Source: Chloroflexota bacterium (lineage in GTDB: Bacteria > Chloroflexota > Dormibacteria > Dormibacterales > Dormibacteraceae). Taken from it: DNA of 9,155 nt. Position 1 is the first letter of the stretch. Each line of letters begins with the position of its first letter. The position numbers and the translations under genes were made by a program. The stretch is from assembly GCA_005880175.1 (NCBI GenBank), contig VBJR01000370.1, positions 1 to 9,155 on the forward strand. The letters run 5' to 3'. Below, piece after piece: positions 1-6,838 of the stretch. The notes beneath the pieces are model-generated. The model was given only the letters and a program-made list of their open reading frames with translations. It had not been told where the DNA came from and ran no database searches.

Positions 1-889
1 CAGCGGATGCAGCGTCACGGTGATCGGCAGCCGTCCGATGAACTCGGGGATGAAGCCGTACTTGAGCAGGTCCTCCGGCTGGAGCATCGAGAGGATCTCG
101 GCCTTCTCGTGCTTGCCCAGCCGCGTCGAGGGGGCGCCGAAACCGATCGACTTCCGGCCCACCCGCTGCTCGATGATCCGCTCCAGCCCGTCGAACGCCC
201 CGCCGCAGATGAACAGGATGTTCGTCGTGTTGATCTGGATGAAATCCTGGTGCGGATGCTTGCGACCGCCCTGCGGCGGCACGTTGGCGACCGTGCCCTC
301 CAGGATCTTCAGCAGCGCCTGCTGGACGCCCTCACCGGAGACGTCGCGGGTGATCGACGGGTTGTCCGACTTGCGGGCGATCTTGTCGATCTCGTCGATG
401 TAGATGATCCCGCGCTCGGCCCGGCTGATGTCGAAGTCCGCGGCCTGGATCAGGCGCAGGAGGATGTTCTCGACGTCCTCGCCCACGTAGCCCGCCTCCG
501 TGAGGGAGGTGGCGTCCGCGATGGCGAACGGCACGTCGAGGATCTTCGCGAGCGTCTGGGCCAGGTACGTCTTGCCGCACCCGGTCGGACCGACGAGCAG
601 GACGTTGGACTTCGTCAGCTCGACGTCGCCGACCATCTTCGAGGCCGAGACCCGCTTGTAGTGGTTGTAGACCTGCACGGACAGGACCTTCTTCGCGTGC
701 TCCTGCCCGATCACGTACTGGTCGAGCGCGGCCGGACCGGCTGTCCTCCTCCAGCACCTCCTGGCAGAGGTCGATGCACAGGTCGCAGATGTAGACACCC
801 GGGCCCGCGACCAGCTTGCGCACCTGGTCCTGGCCCTTGCCGCAGAACGAGCAGCGAGTGTATCGGCGGCGGTCTTCGCGGTCGCTCAC
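1..889 (-). pseudogene. clpX: ClpX, AAA+ unfoldase of the Clp protease; frameshifted, and 3' end outside the window
   Basis: ClpX unfolds tagged substrates with ATP and threads them into ClpP in the cytosol. The GTG start at 889 follows an AGGGGGTGA Shine-Dalgarno. Residues 1-49 form the N-terminal C4 zinc-binding domain (Cys13-x2-Cys16, x18, Cys35-x2-Cys38). The AAA+ module continues from about 741 to 1 in another frame. It shows [12 protein letters not shown], Walker A GPTGCGKT (near 560-590), [13 protein letters not shown], Walker [10 protein letters not shown] (near 385-410), [20 protein letters not shown], a GGRKHP segment, [18 protein letters not shown] and IPEFIGRLP. The two frames meet near 730-750. 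In E. coli about 33 residues separate the last zinc Cys from LDDYVIG, but only about 16 fit here. The break is therefore best explained by a loss of about 50 nt (3n+2) in the linker, from real mutation or assembly error. Every AAA+ motif is intact. Identity is very sure; functional status is unknown. It is the last visible gene of the tig-clpP operon. Confidence 0.93.
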
Positions 890-901
890 CTCGTCACCCC
901 C

Positions 902-1099
902 TTACGTTCCAGCAGGCGCCGGTGGATTGTTGTGACCGCGAAGGATCTCGGCCGCGACCCGGACGCACTCGCTACAGATATAGACACCCGCACCAGCCAC
1001 TAGTTGCACTCCTCCCTCTCCGCGCTCCTTGCCGCAAAAGTTGCATCGGGGTCGATGCCGGACCACCTTCGGGTTGCTGCCCTTGCGGCGAAAGATCAT
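902..1099 (-). CDS. Stand-alone ClpX-type C4 zinc-finger mini-protein (65 aa)
   Basis: This short gene lies between clpP and clpX. It encodes a lone zinc-binding domain of the ClpX type (zf-C4_ClpX family by pattern). Cys19-x2-Cys22 in RCNFCGKE is followed 19 residues later by Cys42-x2-Cys45 in GVYICSEC, with the family's LVAGxGVYIC core and a short helix (VRVAAEILR) after it. The N-terminus is basic (MIFRRKGSNPK) and the tail is short and Pro/Ala-rich. No ATPase module follows: the frame ends in TAA, 12 nt before the clpX GTG. The ATG at 1099 is 4 nt after the clpP stop, with AGAAGG upstream as ribosome-binding site. In ClpX this domain dimerises and binds substrates or adaptors. A free copy in the same operon could pair with ClpX or act as an adaptor; that is inference. 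It resembles the ClpX finger that follows, suggesting tandem duplication. It is too well formed and well placed to be a random frame. Confidence 0.85.
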   Translation of the reverse strand: MIFRRKGSNPKVVRHRPRCNFCGKERGEGGVQLVAGAGVYICSECVRVAAEILRGHNNPPAPAGT

Positions 1100-1103
1100 G
1101 ACG

Positions 1104-1814
1104 TCAAGCCTTCTGTACCACGGGCTTGCCATCCGACGCCGCCGCCAGAGCGGCCTCCGGCGCCTGGATGATGTCGTCGATGAGCCCGTAGGCCTTGGCC
1201 TGCTCGGGCGTGAGGAAGTAGTCCCGCTCCGTGTCCTGCGTGACGCGCTCGATCGGCTGCCTGGTGTGCCTGGCGAGGATGCCATTCAGCAGCTCGCGCG
1301 TGCGCAGGATCTCCTTGGCGTGGATCTGGATGTCCGACGCCTGTCCCTGCATGCCGCCCCACGGCTGGTGGATCAGGATGTTCGCGTGGGGCAGGGCGTA
1401 CCGCCGCCCGGCAGCACCACCGGCCAGGAGGACCGCCCCCATGGAGTACGCCATCCCGATGCAGATGGTCGACACCGGCGGCCGCACGTACTGCATCGTG
1501 TCGTAGATCGCCAGGCCGGCCGTCACCTGGCCGCCCGGGCTGTTGATGTAGACCGCGATGTCCTTCTCCGGGTCCTCGCTCTGGAGGAACAGGAGCTGGG
1601 CGATGATCAGGTTCGCCACCTGATCGTCGATCGGGGTCCCGATGAAGATGATCCGGTCCTTCAGCAGCCGGGAATAGATGTCGAACGCGCGTTCCCCGCG
1701 GTTCGTGCTCTCCACGACCATCGGAACCAGGTAGTCCATCGCTTCCCCGCGGATGGAGCTCCGCGGGGCACCGTGGGCCCCGTGCACGACCTCATTGTAG
1801 GTCCCGTTTCCCAT
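1104..1814 (-). CDS. clpP: ATP-dependent Clp protease proteolytic subunit ClpP
   Basis: This is the serine peptidase that forms the double-heptamer barrel into which ClpX feeds unfolded proteins. The 236-aa product carries the full family pattern: [20 protein letters not shown], then [19 protein letters not shown], then MAYSMGA with catalytic Ser124, then ILIHQPWGG with His149, then DTERD with Asp198. Ser-His spacing of 25 and His-Asp spacing of 49 equal those of E. coli ClpP. The ATG at 1814 lies 4 nt after the tig stop and has GGAG seven bases upstream. A second possible start is Met26 (MDYLVPMV), also preceded by a purine-rich GGGGA. It fits the usual mature N-terminus, so residues 1-25 may be a propeptide or may not be translated. 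The residue before the catalytic Ser is Tyr, where E. coli has Ala. It is the second gene of the tig-clpP-zinc finger-clpX operon. Confidence 0.97.
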   Translation of the reverse strand: MGNGTYNEVVHGAHGAPRSSIRGEAMDYLVPMVVESTNRGERAFDIYSRLLKDRIIFIGTPIDDQVANLIIAQLLFLQSEDPEKDIAVYINSPGGQVTAGLAIYDTMQYVRPPVSTICIGMAYSMGAVLLAGGAAGRRYALPHANILIHQPWGGMQGQASDIQIHAKEILRTRELLNGILARHTRQPIERVTQDTERDYFLTPEQAKAYGLIDDIIQAPEAALAAASDGKPVVQKA

Positions 1815-1818
1815 ACTT

Positions 1819-3171
1819 CTACTCCGCGTTCACCACCGCGGACTCGCCCGCGGGCTCCTCACCGGCCCTCTCGCCCAGCTGGGCGACCAGGCCCTCGAGG
1901 ACCTTGATCCGCGTCAGCCGGTGGCGGAAGTAGTCGATGGCGACCGGGTTCTTCAGCAGGCTGTCCAAATCCCGGCGCACCTCGTCATCTCGTTCCGCCT
2001 CTGACCGAATGTACTCCTCGACCTCTTCCTGTGACGGAGAGATCGTCATGCGCCGGCCCAGCTCCTCGAGGACGAGGTCGACCCGGATGCGCCCCTCGGC
2101 GTCTGGACGGAGCTCCGCCCGGTAGTCGGCCGCGGTCTTGCCCACGTACTGAAGGTACCGGTCGAGCCGCAGGCCGCGCCTCTGGAGGTTGCTCTCCAGC
2201 TGCTCCGCCTGGCGGTCGATCTCGCGCTCCACGAGCGCCTCCGGCACGTCGATCTGGGCCGCGTCCACGACAGCCCTGACCGCCGCCTGCTCGAACGACA
2301 GCTCGTCCAGGCGCCGCGCCTGCTCGACCAGGTCGCTCTGGACCGCCGTGCGCAGCGCCTCGCCCGTGGCCTGCTCGCCGCCGCTCAGCTCCTTCGCGAC
2401 CTCGTCGGTCAGCTCCGGCACCCGCTTCTCCTTGAGGCCGTGGATCGTGACCTCCAGCCGGGCGGGCTTGCCCCGCAGGTCGGGGTCCTCGTGCTCCTCT
2501 GGGAGCGTGACCTCGGCCGTGACCACGTCGCCGACGACGTGCCCGGGAAGGGCCGCCAGCAGCTCCGGGATGACCTTCTCCTCGACGACCTCCACCTCGG
2601 TGGCCGTGCGGGCCTCGGACGGCACCTCGACGTCGTCCACGAGCACGCGCAGGTCGGCCACGATCACGTCGCCGGTCCGCACCTCGCGCTCGACCGGCTC
2701 GACCTCGGCGAGCCGTTCGCGCAGCTCGCGCAGCCGGCGCTCGACCATCTCGTCGTCCACGGTGGTGCTCTGCCGATCCACGTGCAGCGTGCCGAGGTCC
2801 GGCAGCTCGACGTCCGGCATGACGCTCACCCGGGCGGTGAACCGGCCCGGCCGGCCTCGCTCCAGCTCCTGGACCTCGACTCGAGGCCGGTCGATGGCGT
2901 CGATCTTGTTGTCGCGAAGCGCCTGGTTCACCAGGCTCGGGACCAGCGTGTCCACGACCTCTTCGCGGACGGCCGCCGGGCCGACCCGAGCCTCGACCAG
3001 CGGACGCGGGGCCTTGCCGGGCCGGAACCCACCGATGCGCACGCGCTGAGCCAGCCGGTTCAGCGCGCGGTCGTACGCCCGGTCCACCTGCTCCGAGGGG
3101 ACCTCGATGGTCAGCCCCACCTGGCTCCCCGGCAGCGTTTCAGTCACTACCGATACGTCGGCTGCGGTCAT
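1819..3171 (-). CDS. tig: Trigger factor, ribosome-associated chaperone
   Basis: Trigger factor binds the ribosome exit tunnel and shields nascent chains. The 450-aa product has the expected three parts. The ribosome-binding N-domain is about 1-125, with the signature GFRPGKAP at 48-55. The FKBP-type PPIase domain is about 165-248 (GDVIVADL to [17 protein letters not shown]). The helical chaperone C-domain runs from about 249 to 430, with a short acidic/Ala tail. Length is normal for the family. The PPIase segment contains no Phe, Tyr or Trp, so the aromatic proline pocket is gone and isomerase activity is doubtful. The ATG at 3171 has no clear Shine-Dalgarno but sits 9 nt after a TAGAAT box, which suggests a nearly leaderless mRNA. 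The stop is 4 nt before clpP, so it heads the chaperone-protease operon, a common bacterial order. Confidence 0.97.
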   Translation of the reverse strand: MTAADVSVVTETLPGSQVGLTIEVPSEQVDRAYDRALNRLAQRVRIGGFRPGKAPRPLVEARVGPAAVREEVVDTLVPSLVNQALRDNKIDAIDRPRVEVQELERGRPGRFTARVSVMPDVELPDLGTLHVDRQSTTVDDEMVERRLRELRERLAEVEPVEREVRTGDVIVADLRVLVDDVEVPSEARTATEVEVVEEKVIPELLAALPGHVVGDVVTAEVTLPEEHEDPDLRGKPARLEVTIHGLKEKRVPELTDEVAKELSGGEQATGEALRTAVQSDLVEQARRLDELSFEQAAVRAVVDAAQIDVPEALVEREIDRQAEQLESNLQRRGLRLDRYLQYVGKTAADYRAELRPDAEGRIRVDLVLEELGRRMTISPSQEEVEEYIRSEAERDDEVRRDLDSLLKNPVAIDYFRHRLTRIKVLEGLVAQLGERAGEEPAGESAVVNAE

Positions 3172-3180
3172 CGGCCAGTG

Positions 3181-3186
3181 ATTCTA
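3181..3186 (-). promoter_or_regulatory. tig: Candidate -10 box (TAGAAT) of the tig-clpP-clpX operon
   Basis: TAGAAT lies in the 67-nt gap after the PBP gene, 9 nt before the tig ATG. Normal -10 geometry would start transcription about 3 nt before the ATG. The lack of a Shine-Dalgarno there agrees with a leaderless or near-leaderless message. No convincing -35 box is seen at 16-18 nt. Confidence 0.45.
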
Positions 3187-3212
3187 CGCAGCGGCTTCGC
3201 AACTGCACCGGA

Positions 3213-3228
3213 GCCCGCCGGGGAGGGC
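3213..3228 (-). terminator. Imperfect GC hairpin after the PBP gene
   Basis: This 16-nt inverted repeat has the outer pairs GCCC/GGGC, one mismatch and a tight loop, and starts 10 nt after the PBP stop. It has no U-tract, so it is at best a weak or Rho-assisted terminator. Fifteen of its bases (3213-3227) are identical to part of the stronger hairpin at 5618-5645. Confidence 0.3.
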
Positions 3229-3238
3229 GTCAGACGGC

Positions 3239-5497
3239 CTATCCCCCGGGGACCGGAATCCCGCCCGGCGTGGGCTGCGGACAGCCCGGGATGGGCAGGC
3301 GCAGCTGGCAGACCCGCGGGTCCACCGGCTGGGGGCCCTTGCCCGGGTCCGGCGGCACCCCGTTCGCGTTCGCGGACGGCGTCGGGCTCGGGTTGTCGCC
3401 CGGCAGGTTGTTGACCTTCGTCGTGGTCTTCAGGTAGAAGCTGTTGCCCGCGCCCTTCACGACGTCGGACGGCATCGAGTACCACTTGTCGGGCACGCCC
3501 TTGAGCGCGCTCTCCATGAACTTGTGCCAGGCCGGGGCCGCGACGACCACGCCGTCGGAGTTGTTGATCATGTTGTACAGCTCGCCGGTCTTCGGGTTGG
3601 TCCCCGCCGTGTCGCCGATCCAGACCACCGCGGCCAGGTCGGGGGTGAACCCGATCGTCAGGCCGTCGTGGAAGTTCTCGGAGGTGCCGGTCTTGGCCGC
3701 CGCGTGGCGGTCCGGCAGGTGCAGGGCGGTGCCCAGGCCGAAGATCGGGGCCCGGTTGTTGTCGTCGGAGAGGATCGAGGCGATGATGAACGCCACGCCC
3801 GGATCCACCGCCTGCTTGAGGCCGCGGTTGGGGTCCGCCTGGTAGGGCGCCGTGCCCCGGGGGCCGGTGACCGACAGGATCGCCTCGGGCTGGTGGTAGA
3901 TGCCCATGTCGGCGTAGGCGGACAGCGCGGTGACCTCCTCCAGCAGCGTGATCGGGAAGCCGCCCAGCGTCAGGCTGGCGCTGTACGCGGTCTCGGGCGA
4001 GTCGGCGTGGTAGTTGCCGCTGGAGTCCCGGGTCCGGGGCTGCATCCCCATCTGCCGGTAGAAGTCCACGACCGCGGGCACGCCCTCGGCCATCTCCACC
4101 TTGACCGCCGGGATGTTCAGCGAGCTGGCCAGCGCGACCCGCGCCGGGAGCGTGCCGTGGGTGCGGAGGTCGTAGTTCTGCACCTTGTACGGCGGGCTGC
4201 CGGGAAGGTTCAGGACGTACGGGCTCGGACCGTCCACCAGCGGCGTGTCCATGGTGATCTTGCCGTCCAGGATCGCCTTGCCGTACGTGAACGGCTTCAC
4301 GGACGAGCCCGGGTTGATCGGGTGGGTCACGAAGTCGAACGAGTCCGACTGCCCGGTCGGGTCGGGCGACCCCACGTAGGCCAGGATCTGGCCGTTGGTC
4401 GGGTCCATCGCGACCATGGCGGAGCTGAGCCGGCCCGCCTTGTCACGGAACTGCTGGGCCTTGAAGTTGTCGGAGATCGTCTGCTCGGCCAGCGCCTGCT
4501 TGCCCAGGTCCAGCGTCGTCTTGACCGTGAGCTGCTGCTGGCCGGGCGTGTAGCCCAGCCGCTTGAGCTCGCCCATCACGTAGTCCACGAATCGCGGCGC
4601 CTTCCAGTTGTTCACCGGCGGCGACGGCTGGAGCTGCTCGGCGTACGCGACCGCGGCGTCGTGGGCCGTGACGTAGCCCTGGGTCACCATCGCGTCCAGG
4701 ACCTCCTTCTGCCGGATCTTCGCGGCGTCGAAGTGCTGGACGGGGTTGTACGTGTCCGGCGACTGGGGCAGGCCGGCCAGCAGCGCCGCCTCGGCGAGGT
4801 CGACCTTGCTGGCGTCCAGGTGGAAGTACGTCTGGGCCGCCGCCTGGACGCCGTACTGCTGGGCGCCGTAGTAGCTCGTGTTGAGGTAGAGCTCGAGGAT
4901 CTGCTGCTTGGAGTACGTCTGCGTGAGCTGGTAGGCGAGCGCGACCTCCTGCGCCTTCCGGCTCAGGGACTGGACCGCCACGCCGTTCTTGGTCAGGAAC
5001 AGCTGCTTGGCGAGCTGCTGGGTGAGGGTCGAGCCGCCGCCCGTGATCGAGCCGGCCCGGAAGTTGTTGGCGGCGCTGCGGACGATGCCCTGGACGTCGA
5101 AACCGGGGTTGGTCCAGAACGTCCGGTCCTCGACCGCGACGGTGGCCTGGACGATCTTGGGCGAGATCTGGTCGAGCCCGACGGTGACCCGGCGGTTGCC
5201 CTGCTGCCCGTCGCCCTGGATCCCGACGTCAGCGATCAGCTGGCCGTTGCGGTCCAGGATCGTGGTGTCCCCCATGAACTGCGAGGCGTCGAGGTTGCGG
5301 ACGTTGGGCAGGCTGTCCCAGAACGACACCGCGTAGACGTTGGCGCCGATCGCGAAGACGGCCAGGAGCGCGCCCAGCACGCCGAGCAGGCGCAGGGCGG
5401 TGCGGCGCGTCCGGACCCGGCTGGCGGGAGACCAGCTGGCGTGGAACCGGGCCCGGGGCCGGCGCCCCGAGCTCATCCTGATCCTTGGTGGCTTCAT
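3239..5497 (-). CDS. Bifunctional class A penicillin-binding protein (GT51 transglycosylase plus transpeptidase)
   Basis: A class A PBP polymerises lipid II and cross-links the peptides of peptidoglycan outside the membrane. In the 752-aa product a basic cytoplasmic N-terminus is followed by one TM anchor at about 33-56. The GT51 domain has VEDRTFWTNPGFD (catalytic Glu123), GGSTLTQQLAKQ (154-165) and QILELYLNTSYYG. The transpeptidase domain has SSVK (Ser398-Lys401, acyl-enzyme serine), SLN (459-461) and KTGTSE (from 602). The C-terminal tail is rich in Pro, Gly and Asn and holds two Cys (VDPRVCQL, IPGCPQ). The ATG at 5497 is chosen because GGAGA precedes it by 5 nt and the protein then starts with a normal basic tail. 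A GTG at 5614 would add 39 residues of low-quality sequence. The GT motif has Asn where the usual His stands. A PBP1A/PonA-like role is inferred; the exact paralogue is not determined. Confidence 0.95.
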   Translation of the reverse strand: MKPPRIRMSSGRRPRARFHASWSPASRVRTRRTALRLLGVLGALLAVFAIGANVYAVSFWDSLPNVRNLDASQFMGDTTILDRNGQLIADVGIQGDGQQGNRRVTVGLDQISPKIVQATVAVEDRTFWTNPGFDVQGIVRSAANNFRAGSITGGGSTLTQQLAKQLFLTKNGVAVQSLSRKAQEVALAYQLTQTYSKQQILELYLNTSYYGAQQYGVQAAAQTYFHLDASKVDLAEAALLAGLPQSPDTYNPVQHFDAAKIRQKEVLDAMVTQGYVTAHDAAVAYAEQLQPSPPVNNWKAPRFVDYVMGELKRLGYTPGQQQLTVKTTLDLGKQALAEQTISDNFKAQQFRDKAGRLSSAMVAMDPTNGQILAYVGSPDPTGQSDSFDFVTHPINPGSSVKPFTYGKAILDGKITMDTPLVDGPSPYVLNLPGSPPYKVQNYDLRTHGTLPARVALASSLNIPAVKVEMAEGVPAVVDFYRQMGMQPRTRDSSGNYHADSPETAYSASLTLGGFPITLLEEVTALSAYADMGIYHQPEAILSVTGPRGTAPYQADPNRGLKQAVDPGVAFIIASILSDDNNRAPIFGLGTALHLPDRHAAAKTGTSENFHDGLTIGFTPDLAAVVWIGDTAGTNPKTGELYNMINNSDGVVVAAPAWHKFMESALKGVPDKWYSMPSDVVKGAGNSFYLKTTTKVNNLPGDNPSPTPSANANGVPPDPGKGPQPVDPRVCQLRLPIPGCPQPTPGGIPVPGG

Positions 5498-5617
5498 CTG
5501 CTCTCCGGTCGAGGATGTGGTCGCAGAAGGCGAGTTCTGCCCCGTTTCAACGCGGGGAGCGTGGACATGGATACGGACACCCCGGGACCGATGCCCACGC
5601 CGGTGGGCACACACGAT
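5498..5617 (-). other. Noncoding leader upstream of the PBP gene
   Basis: This stretch of about 120 nt lies between the BON-gene hairpin and the PBP start. It ends with the PBP ribosome-binding site (GGAGA). It contains a TTGAAA and a TATCCA, but not in an order or at a spacing that makes a promoter. A promoter is expected here because a strong hairpin closes the gene before, yet I cannot place it. Confidence 0.4.
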
Positions 5618-5645
5618 AACCCTCCCCGGCCCGCCGGGGAGGGTT
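5618..5645 (-). terminator. Perfect 13-bp hairpin after the BON-domain gene
   Basis: AACCCTCCCCGGC and its exact reverse complement are separated by 2 nt, starting 11 nt after the BON stop. In the cell the apical pairs would open to give a larger loop. TTATCGTGTG follows, so the U-tract is poor. It is symmetric and could stop transcription from either side. Its GC-rich core recurs at 3213-3227. Confidence 0.6.
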
Positions 5646-5656
5646 GTCCCCGGACG

Positions 5657-6259
5657 CTAGGAGCGCTGAGACGCCTGCTCGCGGGAGCCGCTCGTGGTCA
5701 GGTTGACCACCGCCACGACGCCCGGCACGCCGTGGATCCGCTCCGCCGCGGCGTCCACCGCGGCCGGGTCGGCGACCGCGCCGCGCAGGTAGACCGTCCG
5801 GCCCTCGACCACGACGTCGAGGCCCTCCGGCGCCATCCCGCCGTCCGCGATGGCCTGGCGGACCCGCTGCTCGAGGTCGAACTCGGCCCGGGTCCGGCCG
5901 CCCGTCAGCTCGGCGTAGCGCTCGCGGGCGAGGGACTGCACGTCGCCCAGCCGGCGCCGCGCCGCCTCCCTGCGCTCCCGGTCGTACGCCACGTAGCCGA
6001 CGCCGACGGCCGCGGCGCCCAGCACCACCAGCCCGGCGACGCCCGCGACGCCCCACGGCGACACGCGCCGGCGCCGGGGCGGGCGCACCCGCCGCTCGAG
6101 GTCGGACCGGACCGCGCCAGCGAGGCGGACGCCGCGCTTGCGCATGGCATCCGTGTCGATCTCTTCGAGCCGCTTGATCAGGGTGATGCGTGCCGCTTCG
6201 AGCGCCGTGACCGCTGCCCCGAGCGCCTGCTCAGCCCGCATCTTGCTTCCGTTTCCCAT
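5657..6259 (-). CDS. Single-pass membrane protein with a BON domain (200 aa)
   Basis: Visible parts are a charged, helical N-terminal region (about 7-60); a strongly basic stretch RPPRRRRVSPWG; one TM segment at about 69-91 rich in Gly, Ala and Val; a charged helical linker (93-127); and a BON domain at about 128-188. The BON domain reads LEQRVRQAIADGG, then LDVVVEGRTVYLRGAV, then AAERIHGVPGVVAVVN. The alpha-beta-beta pattern and the central Gly are typical. BON domains occur in envelope-stress proteins such as OsmY and are thought to bind membranes or other envelope parts. The basic stretch before the TM segment predicts the N-terminus inside and the BON domain outside. The ATG at 6259 has no Shine-Dalgarno but follows a good extended -10, so it may be leaderless. 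The precise role is unknown. Its position next to a PBP suggests envelope maintenance, by inference only. Confidence 0.85.
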   Translation of the reverse strand: MGNGSKMRAEQALGAAVTALEAARITLIKRLEEIDTDAMRKRGVRLAGAVRSDLERRVRPPRRRRVSPWGVAGVAGLVVLGAAAVGVGYVAYDRERREAARRRLGDVQSLARERYAELTGGRTRAEFDLEQRVRQAIADGGMAPEGLDVVVEGRTVYLRGAVADPAAVDAAAERIHGVPGVVAVVNLTTSGSREQASQRS

Positions 6260-6265
6260 GCGCGT

Positions 6266-6274
6266 AGGCTATCA
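6266..6274 (-). promoter_or_regulatory. Candidate extended -10 (TGATAGCCT) of the BON-domain gene
   Basis: TG-A-TAGCCT matches the extended -10 form TGnTAnnnT. Six bases separate it from the ATG at 6259, so normal geometry puts the transcription start on the A of the ATG, giving a leaderless mRNA. No -35 is seen at 16-18 nt, which extended -10 promoters can do without. Confidence 0.45.
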
Positions 6275-6303
6275 AGTTTGTCTGCGGACCGTTGTGACGA
6301 AAT

Positions 6304-6322
6304 CCCGCACTTGTTGTGCAGG
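6304..6322 (-). terminator. Possible weak terminator hairpin after the coiled-coil gene
   Basis: On the minus strand CCTGCAC-AACAA-GTGCGGG forms a 7-bp stem with one G-U pair, starting 15 nt after the stop of the 166-aa gene. The following ATTTC is a poor U-tract and the preceding strand is A-rich (ACAAAAA). On the plus strand the stem has a C-A mismatch but is followed by TTTTT; no plus-strand gene ends there. Confidence 0.35.
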
Positions 6323-6337
6323 TTTTTGTCCAACGTG

Positions 6338-6838
6338 TCAAGCGGGACGGACGTGCACCTCGTCCGGGTCCACGAGCCGCTCCTGCCGGGTGCCGGGGAA
6401 GTGCACGCGGCAGCCGGGCCGGCCCGGGCTGCCGAGCTCCCAGCCCGCGGCGTACAGCTCCGCCGCCTGGGCCAGGTCGCGCGCCTGGACCACGCGCCGG
6501 CCGTCGGTGAACGCCAGGCTGGGCCGGGCGCCAGGGAAGCCGAGGCGCACCTCGCCCCCCGTCTTCAGGTGGTAGCGGTACTCGTCCAGCGACCCGCCCT
6601 CCGCCGTGGCGACCAGCGCGGCGAGGGTCGGCAGGTCGCCGGCCTTCATCGCGTCGCGCAGGCCGGCCCGCCGCTCGCGGCTGGCCAGGCGGTCCCGGCG
6701 CCGCAGCTCGGTCAGCAGCACGTCGCGCTCGGCGCGCAGCTCCGCCAGCTGCTGCTCGACGGGCTTCATGCGGCCCCGCACACCGGCGACCCTGGCCTCG
6801 ATGGCCTCGGCCGTGAGCGCCGTCAGGTCGTCAGCCAC
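6338..6838 (-). CDS. Unrecognised protein with N-terminal coiled coil (166 aa)
   Basis: I do not recognise this family. Residues of about 8-65 are helical and heptad-like (VEQQLAELRAERDVLLTELRRRDRL and onward) and probably form a coiled coil or helical hairpin. The rest looks alpha/beta with several short strands (YRYHLKTGGEVRLGF, PSLAFTDGRRVV, CRVHFPG, HVRPA). There is no signal peptide, TM segment or obvious catalytic motif, so it is probably cytosolic. The GTG at 6838 is chosen because GGGAG precedes it by 8 nt and the sequence upstream in this frame is Pro/Arg-rich shadow of the neighbouring kinase. The start lies 16 nt inside the kinase gene, so the two are probably translationally coupled and act together. 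High coding quality from residue 1 to the stop supports a real gene. Confidence 0.75.
   Translation of the reverse strand: MADDLTALTAEAIEARVAGVRGRMKPVEQQLAELRAERDVLLTELRRRDRLASRERRAGLRDAMKAGDLPTLAALVATAEGGSLDEYRYHLKTGGEVRLGFPGARPSLAFTDGRRVVQARDLAQAAELYAAGWELGSPGRPGCRVHFPGTRQERLVDPDEVHVRPA

Noticed and set aside
332..738. Continuation of the clpX zinc-finger frame after residue 49
   Set aside because: It becomes Arg/Gly-rich nonsense while the neighbouring frame encodes a perfect ClpX AAA+ domain, so it is a frameshift product.
902..1099. The mini zinc-finger frame as a decayed second clpX copy
   Set aside because: It has an intact start, ribosome-binding site, four zinc cysteines and a clean stop, and there is no trace of AAA+ sequence between it and clpX.
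5498..5614. GTG at 5614 as the PBP start, adding 39 residues
   Set aside because: No ribosome-binding site is apparent, the extra residues look noncoding, and ATG 5497 has GGAGA at 5 nt.
6304..6327. Plus-strand Rho-independent terminator (hairpin plus TTTTT)
   Set aside because: The plus-strand stem has a C-A mismatch, and no plus-strand gene ends upstream. It is kept only as a weak minus-strand candidate.
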